Part shown: in pieces, positions 17,904 to 26,234 of the stretch
How the letters are laid out: every line of letters starts with the position of its first letter
Numbering within the stretch: the stretch's first letter is position 1
Source: Aquibacillus halophilus
GTDB taxonomy: Bacteria; Bacillota; Bacilli; Bacillales; Amphibacillaceae
DNA length: 64,000 nucleotides
Direction of reading: 5' to 3'
Assembly: GCF_009649745.1 (NCBI RefSeq)
Contig: NZ_WJNG01000002.1
Span: 516,151-580,150, forward strand
Position numbers and translations under genes: made by a program
Notes under the pieces: generated by a model
Told to the model about the DNA's origin: nothing
The model's input: only the letters and a program-made list of their open reading frames with translations
The model's database searches: none

Positions 17904-18908
17904 TCATTTTTGATTTAATACATCTTGATAGATATTTAATAAATATTCCGCTTCATGTGTACTTGAGTGGTGCTTGGCAATGTATTGTTTTGCATTATCA
18001 CTTATTGATTGCCTTAACTTGATATTATTCATGATTTGCTCAGCATAATCAAGAAATTGGTTTGTATCACGATAGATAAAACCCGTCCGCGTGTGGGATA
18101 CAATACTTTTATTCCCTTCATTGCTAGAGACTAAAACTGGTAATCCATAGCCCATTGCTTCTAATATCGCAGAAGATTGACCTTCAGAATGAGAGGTATT
18201 CAAAATACAATCTGCAAGATGGTACACAGCACCCATTTTTTCATGAGGGAGCTGACCAAGATATTCAACCCATTCTTCATTTTCACTTACTAAGTCCTTG
18301 ACAATTTGCCCTTCTTCTTCTTCAAGAACAGGCCCAACAAGCCAAAGTCTTATATGTGGGTGCTTCTCATGTAATTTTTTTAACATTTGAATTGCTGAAG
18401 GAATGTTTTTTACTTGTCTTACTCCAGCCGGAAGTACATACAAAAAAGTGTTTGGTTCTTTTTGAAAATCATCGCCTGAAACACTAAATTCACTAGTTCC
18501 CTGAGGTATCATAAATGTCTTGTCTTTAATTTCTGGTACCTCTTTTATTAAGGTTTCTTTTGCCTCCTCATTAAATACATGAATCGCTTTCGCTTCACTT
18601 AAACAAGTAAGTACATCAGAACGAGTATCGTTATCAAACAAATTATAATTTAGGTCAGTTCCAGTTAGAGTGACAATATAGTCTTTTGGCTTTATCTTAA
18701 GATTTTGTAAGAATATATAAAAACGATAGGCATTAAATCCGTGTACAATATCTGCTTGAAGCTGCATCTCAGATCCTTTATTGTCTGTTATAGAAATAAT
18801 TTCCGTATTAACACCTAACTGTTCTAACCCATCCGCCATTCGTTGGACGGTAATCGTATTTCCTCTCGGTTGGTGAAAATTAGGTGTAGCTAAGATAACT
18901 TTCATCAT
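17904..18908 (-). CDS. Glycosyltransferase family 4, selD-linked, possible selenosugar synthase
   Basis: 334 residues, GT-B fold. The N-terminal domain has ATPNFHQPRGNTITVQRMA and then LTGTD; the C-terminal nucleotide-sugar domain has PAGVRQVKN, LVGP, and the E-x7-E type motif SEGQSSAILEAMGYGLPVL near 263-281. It has no membrane segment. It lies immediately upstream of selD on the same strand (61 bp apart) and shares its terminator. SenB-type selenosugar synthases, which couple selenophosphate to a UDP-sugar, show a similar GN-x-T opening and LTGTD segment and are often next to a selD gene; ordinary cell-envelope GT4 enzymes have a broadly similar C-terminal half. ATG at 18908 or 18905; AAAGGAT upstream. 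Confidence 0.75.
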   Translation of the reverse strand: MMKVILATPNFHQPRGNTITVQRMADGLEQLGVNTEIISITDNKGSEMQLQADIVHGFNAYRFYIFLQNLKIKPKDYIVTLTGTDLNYNLFDNDTRSDVLTCLSEAKAIHVFNEEAKETLIKEVPEIKDKTFMIPQGTSEFSVSGDDFQKEPNTFLYVLPAGVRQVKNIPSAIQMLKKLHEKHPHIRLWLVGPVLEEEEGQIVKDLVSENEEWVEYLGQLPHEKMGAVYHLADCILNTSHSEGQSSAILEAMGYGLPVLVSSNEGNKSIVSHTRTGFIYRDTNQFLDYAEQIMNNIKLRQSISDNAKQYIAKHHSSTHEAEYLLNIYQDVLNQK

Positions 18909-19211
18909 GTTTCATCCTTTGTGGTATTAAATTCTGTATGTAAATTAAAATCATAAAACGATTCAATAATTAGTTTTAGCCTAATTATTGATTACAATTC
19001 TAACTTCTACTAGATGTAATGGTTAAGTGCTTTCCTAATCATTATTAATAGTAATTTCAAGTTTGTCATTTATTTTGCTCAATGTGTAGAGAGAAAAAAT
19101 ATGTTCTTTTCGTTATTTGAAGAAAATATACTTAATTTTTTATGTGACAATAAAATTGAAAAAAAAAGAACCATGCAGGGCATGATCCTTAATATGTGAA
19201 AGATAAACGAG

Positions 19212-19469
19212 TTAGTGATAATTATATTTTTTGGCAGGACTCTGGTTGAAAACTGACCTTAATCCTTCTTGCCATTTTGTTTTAGTTACTGTTTGCTCTT
19301 CTACTTTTACTTAAGGTTCCTTTATGAAAAAGGTGAAAGTAAAGGAAACCAACGCCCTGTTCCAATAGTAATAAAGAAAATAGAAGGTTAGAAGAGGTTT
19401 AACACTGCTAGAAAGCATACCGGATCCGATATTTCCATAAGCACCTACCATTAAAGGGGTAGCAGTCAT
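19212..19469 (-). pseudogene. Possible remnant of an MFS-type transporter C-terminus
   Basis: On the minus strand an open stretch reads through MVGAYGNIGSGM, then hydrophobic sequence ending TFTFFIKEP, a stop, and in frame VKVEEQ then TKWQEGL. A glycine-rich membrane helix followed by a helix ending in an (I/V)KEP is typical of the C-terminal half of MFS carriers, but no start or N-terminal half exists. The rest of the 18909-19590 interval shows nothing else recognisable. Confidence 0.3.
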
Positions 19470-19590
19470 AGAATATAAATCTCATTGTGTTAGAAAAATT
19501 TCATGCATTTTCTGAAGTTTTGTAGTACTTAATAAGTAAAAGGATAGGTTTTTTTGACTCATTAATTATTGTTGCAATAGGATTTTAAAT

Positions 19591-19687
19591 TGGCGGGACT
19601 GTGTGGGAATCGAACCCACCGAACCTGGCACGCAGGTTCCTCAGGGTTTTGAAGACCCAGGGGGACACCAGTCACCCATCCAACCCC
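19591..19687 (-). tRNA. selC: tRNA-Sec (anticodon UCA)
   Basis: A 97-nt tRNA-like gene ending in CCA. Anticodon loop CTTCAAA carries UCA; the T arm is GTGGG-TTCGATT-CCCAC; the long variable arm has a perfect 7-bp stem (GAACCTG / CAGGTTC). The acceptor stem is 8 bp with two adjacent G.U pairs and a mismatch at its base, and the D stem is 6 bp with one mismatch and a tetraloop, as in bacterial tRNA-Sec. The UCA anticodon, oversized length and neighbours selB and selD make this tRNA-Sec, not a suppressor or tRNA-Ser. A programme trained on 75-nt tRNAs may miss it. Confidence 0.93.
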
Positions 19688-19843
19688 ATGAAATAATAGT
19701 TATACATTTGTTTGAACCTTATTTAGTTTATAACGAAAAGATTTCATGTGCAAGAAGGATGCATATGGCAAATTTAGTAACAAATTATTTAAGGCCTTTC
19801 TTATCATACTAAAAATGTATGAACATGAAAAGAGGTGAAAAAT

Positions 19844-20008
19844 ATGGGAAGAGATGAGCATCACCATTCGAAAGGGAAAAACAAAAATGAACTTCCACAG
19901 ACACCTGATTATGCAAAGGGTGCAGTCGGTGTAGATATGGAGATGGCCAAGCATCCAGAAGTTCAATCTGGAGTTGCAGATGAAAGTGAAGAACGTAATC
20001 AAAAATAA
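19844..20008 (+). CDS. YfhD-family small protein
   Basis: 54 residues, hydrophilic and lysine/glutamate-rich. It begins MGRDEHHHSKGKNKNELPQT and has a GVDMEMAKHPEV segment; a MGRxxxH..KxK..LPQTP opening followed by a GVDVEFSxE-like region is the pattern of YfhD proteins in Bacillus. Function not known. ATG with GAGGTGAAAAAT upstream. It is monocistronic with its own terminator and lies between tRNA-Sec and selB. Confidence 0.75.
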   Translation: MGRDEHHHSKGKNKNELPQTPDYAKGAVGVDMEMAKHPEVQSGVADESEERNQK

Positions 20009-20024
20009 TTGCATATAAATAAGA

Positions 20025-20080
20025 ACGAGCGATTTATCAAAGGAGCTATTCTGCTACTTGTTGGTAAATCGCTTGTTTAT
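20025..20080 (+). terminator. Terminator of the YfhD-like gene
   Basis: ACGAGCGATTTA pairs with TAAATCGCTTGT (one G.U) around a larger loop, followed by TT. Confidence 0.7.
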
Positions 20081-20213
20081 TAAACTTTCACTTTGGAAAG
20101 GCACTATTTTAATAGTAAAAGGACGTTACCCTATAAATCTTCGTACTTGAATCAATAGCTGGCTAGGATTAAAGTAATAGTAACTAGATAAAATCGAAGG
20201 CAGGGTAATTAGA

Positions 20214-22106
20214 ATGGAAGCGACATATTATACCATTGGTATGGCAGGACATATTGATCATGGGAAAACCACTTTAACTAAAGCATTAACTAATGTTGAT
20301 ACCGATAGGTTAAAAGAAGAGAAGCAACGGAATATTTCGATTGAAGCAGGTTATGCACCTTTACATACAAAAGATGGGACGCATGTATCTATCGTAGATG
20401 TTCCTGGACATGAACGATTCATAAGACAGATGATTGCTGGTGTAGCAGGAATAGACTTAGTTGTGCTAGTAGTTGCTGCTGATGAGGGCGTAATGCCACA
20501 AACAAAAGAACACTTGGAAATTCTTGAATTTTTGGGGATTAAGCGGTGTATTGTGACAATTACTAAAATAGATCGAGTCGACGAAGAATTATTAGAGTTA
20601 ATTGCCCTTGATATTGATGAAACATTGTCAGGTACATCATTTGAAAATTCGCCAATGGTTAATGTCGATAGTGTTTCGGGTAAAGGAATCGATACATTAA
20701 AAGAATCGATTTTTCATGAATTACAGTCCGTCGAACATCGTGATCGCTATGGTTCGTTTCGTTTACCAATCGATCAAGTGTTTACTGTTCAAGGACAGGG
20801 AACGATTGTACGAGGAACAGTTTATGAAGGAATTGTAAAAAATGGAAGTCTGCTTCGAATATTACCTGGTGACGAAAAGGTTAAAGCAAGAAATATCCAA
20901 GTTCATCATCAAGATGTAGAGGAGGCTAGAGCAGGGCAACGAACCGCTATCAATCTTACTGGAGTTGAAAAAGATGGCATTAAAAGAGGTGACGTACTCG
21001 TTGCTTCAGATCATTTTTTAGTAACGGATACTATTGATGTTGCGATTCGGTTTGTCACTGACTTACGTTCAGTTCTTAAACAACGTTCCCCAGTAAAGCT
21101 CCATGTTGGAACGTCAGAGGTAATGGGCAAAATTGTATTTTTTGATAGGAACTCAGTTGAAGAAATAAATAAAGAAGTATTATGCCAAATTCGTTTAGAT
21201 AATGAGATAGTCGTCCGCCGGGGAGATCGTTTTATTTTAAGACGACCAACACCAGTAGAAACAATTGGTGGAGGTTGGGTGATAGAGCCAAAAGGAGAAA
21301 AGTACCGTTTTGGTGATGAAACAATCAAAATGCTTCAAAAGAAAAAAGAGGGGACACCGGAAGATTTGATTAAGGATGTACTAAAAGTAAGTTCCCCACT
21401 TACAATAAATCAGATAATTCAAGCAACATCATTGGATCAGAAGGAAGTACAAACAATCCTGAACAAAACAATCGAAAAAGGCGTTCTAGTTGAAATTCCA
21501 GGAAACAAATATGTCCTCTCATCACAAATTCACAAAATTAAAGATGACATAACTGACCAATTGACCGATTTCCATGACCGTTTTCCGATGCGTCTAGGGA
21601 TGAACAAGGCTGAATTAGTTCAATTATTGCGAGCAGATTTTTCGAAAGAAATGGTTGAGTATACCTTGGAGCAAATGGTAAATCACGGAACCATCAAGAA
21701 AATAGAAAGATTTATAGCAAATGAAAATTTTGAACCACACTTACCAACAAAGTGGAAAACTAGAATGGAAGAAATTATCTCTAACCTCAAGGCAGATGAG
21801 CTTGAAGTAAAAAAGTGGGAAGACTATATATCGAGTACGCCTATTTCTAAGGATGAATCAGCTGAATTAAGAGGTTTTCTACTTCTAACTAATCGTGCGT
21901 ACCAGCTAACAGATGATATGATTGTACACAAACTGGCTATTAATCAAGCCGTAGATTCATTACAACAACAAACTGGTACTGTTTTTGATTTAAAAGATGC
22001 AAAAGACATTTTAAATGTGTCACGAAAATATCTAATCCCACTATTGGAATTATTAGACTCTCTCCATCATACTGAAAGAGAAGAAGGAAAACGAAGATGG
22101 TTATAA
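20214..22106 (+). CDS. selB: Selenocysteine-specific elongation factor
   Basis: 630 residues. The N-terminal GTPase has GHIDHGKT at 12-19 (G1), DVPGH at 62-66 (G3) and TKID at 117-120 (G4), then EF-Tu-like domains 2 and 3 to about residue 360, and a C-terminal winged-helix region that binds the SECIS hairpin. It delivers Sec-tRNA-Sec to the ribosome at UGA codons followed by a SECIS. Start ATG at 20214; AAGGCAGGG upstream is a modest ribosome site. A candidate promoter TTGAAT-17 bp-TAAAGT lies near 20146-20175. selW-like and terminator follow within 300 bp. Confidence 0.96.
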   Translation: MEATYYTIGMAGHIDHGKTTLTKALTNVDTDRLKEEKQRNISIEAGYAPLHTKDGTHVSIVDVPGHERFIRQMIAGVAGIDLVVLVVAADEGVMPQTKEHLEILEFLGIKRCIVTITKIDRVDEELLELIALDIDETLSGTSFENSPMVNVDSVSGKGIDTLKESIFHELQSVEHRDRYGSFRLPIDQVFTVQGQGTIVRGTVYEGIVKNGSLLRILPGDEKVKARNIQVHHQDVEEARAGQRTAINLTGVEKDGIKRGDVLVASDHFLVTDTIDVAIRFVTDLRSVLKQRSPVKLHVGTSEVMGKIVFFDRNSVEEINKEVLCQIRLDNEIVVRRGDRFILRRPTPVETIGGGWVIEPKGEKYRFGDETIKMLQKKKEGTPEDLIKDVLKVSSPLTINQIIQATSLDQKEVQTILNKTIEKGVLVEIPGNKYVLSSQIHKIKDDITDQLTDFHDRFPMRLGMNKAELVQLLRADFSKEMVEYTLEQMVNHGTIKKIERFIANENFEPHLPTKWKTRMEEIISNLKADELEVKKWEDYISSTPISKDESAELRGFLLLTNRAYQLTDDMIVHKLAINQAVDSLQQQTGTVFDLKDAKDILNVSRKYLIPLLELLDSLHHTEREEGKRRWL

Positions 22107-22158
22107 TGAACTTATATTTCAATCCTTTTATTAGATTTTAATGAGGAGGTAGTATGTG

Positions 22159-22398
22159 ATGAATTATAAAGTATCCGTTGAATTTTGTATGCAGTGAAAT
22201 TATGCTCCTAAAGCCGCAAGTTTTGCGGAACAATTATTTACCCATTACCGGTCAAGAATCACATCTATGGAGCTTATTCCGAGCTCTGGTGGGGCGTTCG
22301 AAATCACTGTCAATAGTAAGAAGATTTACTCGAAATTAGAAACTGGTAAGTATCCAGAAGTAACTCAGATTATTGAAAAAATGGAAAATCAAGTCTAG
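22159..22398 (+). CDS. SelW/Rdx-like selenoprotein, CxxU (Sec13)
   Basis: 79 codons with one in-frame TGA at 22195-22197. Reading through gives FCMQ-U-NYAPKAASFAEQL: the CxxU redox motif (Cys10, Sec13) immediately after beta 1, followed by the PKA helix of the SelW/SelT/SelH (Rdx) family, and later an SSGGAFEI segment and a TGKYP motif typical of SelW (GxFEV...KxxxGxFP). It is a small thioredoxin-like cytosolic selenoprotein. Start ATG at 22159 follows GAGGAGGT, in the SD-like AGGAGGTAGTATGTG. It is 52 bp after selB and probably co-transcribed with it. The frame is invisible to ordinary gene callers, which stop at codon 13. Confidence 0.92.
22214..22228 (+). promoter_or_regulatory. SECIS-like hairpin of the SelW-like gene
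   Basis: Seventeen nt after the UGA begins a perfect 6-bp stem CCGCAA / TTGCGG with a GTT loop (22220-22222). The loop matches that of the selD hairpin. It lies in the coding region, as bacterial SECIS elements do. Confidence 0.7.
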
Positions 22399-22402
22399 CA
22401 AA

Positions 22403-22440
22403 CAAAACGCTCAGGAAAAATCCTAAGCGTTTTGTTTTTT
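22403..22440. terminator. Bidirectional terminator between SelW-like and the convergent gene
   Basis: CAAAACGCTCAGGA and TCCTAAGCGTTTTG pair with one mismatch around an A-rich loop, followed by a T run. The presence of a terminator right after codon 79 supports the read-through end of the selenoprotein. Confidence 0.85.
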
Positions 22441-22996
22441 ATGGCTTGAATGATTGGTATTTTTCGCTGTAAATTGGACTTAACATGTAATGATTTTCTT
22501 TTTTGTTATCTAAATCTTGGAAAGAAACTTCACCATTCCCCATTTGTAAATGAACAGTGTTTAATGAGCTGATTTTTTCTTCAAGTTCAACAGTAAGTGC
22601 CACCTTCATCGTAGTCATATCATTGTTCATATTGGATACTGACATTTCTTGAACGGAATGTGGAGAGTTGTTGATGTTAATAGTATCCATATCTAAATCA
22701 GATTGGTCACCGGTAAAAGTTCCAGAAACCGTAATGGTTGAACTGTCTTTAGTAAATGGGAATGAGAAAAAACGATCTACCTTGCCTAACCTTATTTGCC
22801 ATTCAAAAGAAACCCAGTTTGCTTCGAAATACCATGGCATACCATCCGTTTCACCAAACTCATTTTTGTTTTTGAATGGAAAATGCCCAATCCCAGTTAT
22901 GTGATACGCTGAATCGTTTATCTCTAACGTTTTATCTACAGAATAGGTTTGAAATTTCAAGAAATGGTGATATCCAAATACCACTAACGTGCACAT
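22439..22996 (-). CDS. Membrane-anchored protein of unknown function
   Basis: 185 residues from the ATG at 22996. The first 20 residues are the tail of a hydrophobic helix that actually begins upstream: the frame continues with KKISVVIITAIMCTLVVFG, and an in-frame stop lies near 23050. No ATG, GTG or TTG is available there; only ATT, ATC (23035) or ATA (23032), with AAGGGAGAG 6-9 nt before. So this is likely a single-pass or signal-anchored extracellular protein with a non-standard start. The outer part is beta-rich (DSSTITVSGTFTGDQSDLD). No family recognised. Convergent with the SelW-like gene. Confidence 0.65.
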   Translation of the reverse strand: MCTLVVFGYHHFLKFQTYSVDKTLEINDSAYHITGIGHFPFKNKNEFGETDGMPWYFEANWVSFEWQIRLGKVDRFFSFPFTKDSSTITVSGTFTGDQSDLDMDTININNSPHSVQEMSVSNMNNDMTTMKVALTVELEEKISSLNTVHLQMGNGEVSFQDLDNKKENHYMLSPIYSEKYQSFKP

Positions 22997-23237
22997 TATA
23001 GCTGTAATTATAACAACTGAGATCTTTTTTATGATAGGAATCTCTCCCTTTTAAAAGAAATTTTAATTGCTGATCTTTCATCTAGTTTAACACAATTTAC
23101 AATCCATTATTTTACATTCTCTCCGGATTTTTTAAACAACTAGTGTATCCATAAACATTGTCAAATGAAGCTAAATTGTTTGGTATTGATGGGTATTCCA
23201 TTTATAATAAAGATGGATTTTGTAGGAGGTTGATTGT

Positions 23238-24656
23238 GTGATGCAATTGTTGAGAGAATTACCGCCTGTACATGAGTTACAAAAGAGTAATCGATTCACG
23301 AGTCTTGTTGAGAAACTATCGATTCCTGACTCACAGGTTACTAAAATCATTCAAGCTGAAATTGATTATTTGAGAGAAGAATTGTTAGCTGGCAATGTCC
23401 CTATCGAAAAGCCTAACAAGCTAACCTTTACTGAATACATATGGAACAACACCGAAGAAAAGGTTCTGAAATTTAAACAAGATCGATTAATCCGTGTAAT
23501 TAACGGAACAGGGACTGTACTCCATACAAATTTAGGACGTGCCAGATTAAGTGAAGAGGCCATTACCCATGTAGTTTCGGTTGCATCTAATTACTCTAAT
23601 CTTGAATACAAAATTTCAGAAGGAAAAAGAGGATCAAGACATGATATCCTTGAGGAATTACTGACTGAAGTAACCGGTGCTGAGGCTGCGATGGTTGTTA
23701 ATAACAATGCAGCAGCTGTCTATTTAGTGTTACGTGCCTTGGCAAAAGACAAAGAGGTAATCGTTTCTCGTGGACAACTGGTGGAAATCGGAGGATCTTT
23801 TCGTGTTTCATCAATTATGAGTGAAAGTGATGCAGAGCTCGTAGAAGTTGGAACAACAAACAAAACTCACTTGTATGATTATCAAAACGCAATCTCGGAA
23901 AAAACTGCGATGATCCTTAAGGTACATACAAGTAATTTCAAAACAATTGGATTTACCGAAACTGTGGCAACTGAGGAATTAGTTGAACTGAAAAGAAAAA
24001 ACTCGCACTTAATTTTTTATGAAGATCTAGGGAGTGGCTCATTATATGATTTTAGGAACGAAGGGATTGGGGAAGAGCCGGTTGTCAGAGGAGTAATTGA
24101 ATCAGGTGTGGATCTAGTATCTTTTAGTGGTGACAAGCTATTGGGTGGACCGCAAGCCGGTATCATTGTCGGTAAAAAAGAATATATTGAAAAATTAAAA
24201 AGTCACCAATTAGCAAGAGTTCTACGAGTAGATAAAATGACTTTTGCCGGACTAGAAAAGACACTACGCTCATATTTGTCTAGTCAGGATTTAGTTGAAC
24301 AACTTCCTACAGTACGAGATATCATTAAAACAGATCAACAAATATATGAACAAGCAAACGATTTTTGTGTTCAATTAAAGAAATACAGCGAGTTGTATCA
24401 TTTACAAGTTTTAGCAGATACTTCCCAAGTTGGTGGGGGAACGATGCCTGGAGTTAAACTTCCAACCTATATAGTGACAATTAACCATAAGAACATATCC
24501 ACACCAGAACTAGCAAGAATTTTAAGAACTGGAACTCCTGCTATTGTTACGAGAATAAAAGAAGATAAAATCATTATTGATTTCCGAACAGTAACAAAAA
24601 AAGAAATGCCAGAGTTAATAGAGAGTTTTATTAGTCTAAGTGGGATGGATGATTAG
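23238..24656 (+). CDS. selA: L-seryl-tRNA(Sec) selenium transferase
   Basis: 472 residues, full family length. It is a fold-type I PLP enzyme; the PLP lysine is Lys300 in SFSGDKLLGGPQAG, with the NGTGTVLHTNLGRA segment at 90-103 and the EDLGSGSL segment near 262-269. SelA turns Ser-tRNA-Sec into Sec-tRNA-Sec with selenophosphate. Start is GTG at 23238 (8 nt from AGGAGG) or the next codon, ATG at 23241. It is the last gene of the selenium locus; the gene order selB-selW-selA with a minus-strand gene between is unlike the usual selA-selB pair. Confidence 0.96.
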   Translation: MMQLLRELPPVHELQKSNRFTSLVEKLSIPDSQVTKIIQAEIDYLREELLAGNVPIEKPNKLTFTEYIWNNTEEKVLKFKQDRLIRVINGTGTVLHTNLGRARLSEEAITHVVSVASNYSNLEYKISEGKRGSRHDILEELLTEVTGAEAAMVVNNNAAAVYLVLRALAKDKEVIVSRGQLVEIGGSFRVSSIMSESDAELVEVGTTNKTHLYDYQNAISEKTAMILKVHTSNFKTIGFTETVATEELVELKRKNSHLIFYEDLGSGSLYDFRNEGIGEEPVVRGVIESGVDLVSFSGDKLLGGPQAGIIVGKKEYIEKLKSHQLARVLRVDKMTFAGLEKTLRSYLSSQDLVEQLPTVRDIIKTDQQIYEQANDFCVQLKKYSELYHLQVLADTSQVGGGTMPGVKLPTYIVTINHKNISTPELARILRTGTPAIVTRIKEDKIIIDFRTVTKKEMPELIESFISLSGMDD

Positions 24657-24733
24657 GCAGAAGTTTTGTAGATGCACTAGTGAAAACTAATCAAAGGATA
24701 TTAACCTCTATATTATAAAATGTGGAAGAGAAT

Positions 24734-25147
24734 ATGACCAAAAAAATCACTGTATATTCAGTGTTTTATAGGAAAAATCCCTCCTTGACCAGTTGGCCAA
24801 GGATCATAAAGTAGAATGGAAAGCATTCGAATTAAACCAGAGGGGGTAGAAATACCACCACATCCTCTGGAGTATTATGAACAGGCCAAAGGCAAGCACA
24901 TTTTCAGAAAGAAAAAACAATCAATGATATCGACACCCTTGCAGAGATAGGTGAGGTCATTGGGCTTAATCCAAATTCTCTTCGTGAGGCGATTGAGTCT
25001 CATCAATATGAACAACAAATAATAAATGAAACGGAAGAAGCCCAACGAATGGGTGTGACAGGAATTCCATGCTTTGTTTCTGGAACGAGAGGCGTTATGG
25101 GTGCACAAAACTATGACACTCTAATGCAATTAATTAACGAAGAATAA
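24734..25147 (+). pseudogene. Decayed DsbA-family (FrnE-like) oxidoreductase
   Basis: Fragments in three frames line up with FrnE-type DsbA proteins: MTKKITVYS, then CFIGK with the preceding DFVCPF part deleted, then DQLAKDHKVEWKAFELN, then PEGVEIPPHPLEYYEQAKG, and a long C-terminal frame with LAEIGEVIGLNP and GVTGIPCFVSGTRGVMGAQ ending at 25147. There are at least three frameshifts and the CPxC active site is lost. It is not a selenoprotein: the breaks are indels, not one TGA. Terminator at 25157. Confidence 0.85.
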
Positions 25148-25156
25148 GTCTAATTT

Positions 25157-25184
25157 AAGGAGCGTGAAAATCAGCTCCTTTTTA
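25157..25184 (+). terminator. Terminator of the former FrnE-like gene
   Basis: AAGGAGC / GCTCCTT with a 10-nt loop and a T run. Confidence 0.7.
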
Positions 25185-25190
25185 ACTTAT

Positions 25191-25496
25191 TTATCTCGTT
25201 TGGCTTTTCTTGAAAAATTTCCAAAGTAGAACAATGTTCAACAAGCAAATCAATACAAATGACGTTTGATAGACAAATACACTTAAACCTTTGCCAATTG
25301 AATCGGGCTCTGTTAAATACCAATAATAGCCTGACGGAATAATAACCACTAAAGAAACAGCGATTGAAATTACTAATGAAAGCCAAAAGTTTTTCGACTT
25401 TTTCAACAGACCAACTCCAACTCGGTTGGAAATAATCCATGCAAATACAATAATTCCCCAGAAAAGTAATACTCGAATAAGATCCATTAAATTCAC
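25191..25496 (-). CDS. Small membrane protein, three helices
   Basis: 101 residues: three hydrophobic segments (about 7-25, 38-60 and 72-93), a lysine-rich loop after the first, and a basic C-terminus (KFFKKSQTR). ATG start with AGGAGTG upstream. No motif or family recognised; the layout is that of small Bacillus integral membrane proteins. It converges on the dead FrnE-like gene. Confidence 0.7.
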   Translation of the reverse strand: MNLMDLIRVLLFWGIIVFAWIISNRVGVGLLKKSKNFWLSLVISIAVSLVVIIPSGYYWYLTEPDSIGKGLSVFVYQTSFVLICLLNIVLLWKFFKKSQTR

Positions 25497-25678
25497 TCCT
25501 TTCGTGTGAAATGTGAACTCTATTTGTTTTTTTCTTGTAGTAATACTTATTAGTCGAAATCTTTTAACAGTTGGTTACATGTAATTATATTTTTATAAAA
25601 CCTTTAATCTAATGACTTACTGAATCAAAACCAAAACCGATGACATGCCATCAGCAATTATTTTTAAAAAACCAAGTG

Positions 25679-25746
25679 AAGTAAACTACACCACAACAGG
25701 TGTTGACTACCCCTGCTCCTATTTTTGAGAAGTTAGGGGTTTACTT
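25679..25746. repeat. Structured intergenic element, possible small repeat
   Basis: Outer arms AAGTAAAC and GTTTACTT enclose a CAACAGGTGTTG hairpin and an ACCCCT / AGGGGT pair. The rest of 25497-25859 has no gene. It may be a terminator or a small mobile repeat; one copy in the window, so not resolved. Confidence 0.35.
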
Positions 25747-25859
25747 TTATTTAAAAAACAGTAAAATTTAAATGATAATAATATTTTGTTGATTTATACA
25801 TAAGATAATTGAATTTTGCTGACTATCATGCTATTTTTCCTGAAAATGAGGTGAAGATT

Positions 25860-26069
25860 TTGGATTTTATTAAAGAGTCAATGCAGTTACCAATAGACAA
25901 CTTAGTTGGTTTGTTATTATACGCAGTGATCTATATGTTTTCAGCTGGTTTATTTGTTGTATTAGCACTTACATTTATTCCTAATCGATTGCCATATGCT
26001 GTAAAAAGTGCAATTGTAGGAATTGCTGTATTAGTAAGTCTAGTGTTTTGGTGGAATAATATATTATAA
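25860..26069 (+). CDS. Small membrane protein, two helices
   Basis: 69 residues from a TTG at 25860, which follows GAGGTG by 6 nt. Two membrane segments (about residues 15-38 and 45-65) joined by an IPNRLPYAVKSA loop. The frame is open from an upstream TTG at 25809 that has no ribosome site. No family recognised. No partner gene is evident. The 26070-26240 interval after it holds an open frame of 54 codons without a start. Confidence 0.6.
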   Translation: MDFIKESMQLPIDNLVGLLLYAVIYMFSAGLFVVLALTFIPNRLPYAVKSAIVGIAVLVSLVFWWNNIL

Positions 26070-26234
26070 CCTTCTGATGAGCAAGTCTTGTTCAATGTGG
26101 GCATTCGCTGCTATCTATTTGATAATGCACCTTCAATTGTAGAGTGGATTGTTATTGCGACTGAACAATTCCAAAGTCAACGTGGCTTGATTGTTTTAAA
26201 AAGTGGTCACTTACTAGTTAATAAATCAAACTAA
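26070..26234 (+). other. Start-less open frame, possible gene remnant
   Basis: Directly after the previous stop and in the same frame, 54 codons are open, including DNAPSIVEWIVIATEQFQ and a hydrophobic end. There is no start codon with a ribosome site. It may be the tail of a lost gene; I cannot name it. Confidence 0.3.

Noticed and set aside
19603-19812. 69-codon plus-strand frame overlapping the tRNA-Sec
   Set aside because: It is the antisense of selC; the Pro/Gly-rich translation comes from the tRNA stems.
24734-25147. A selenoprotein reading of the FrnE-like remnant
   Set aside because: Continuity needs at least three frameshifts, not a single TGA, and the active-site region is deleted.
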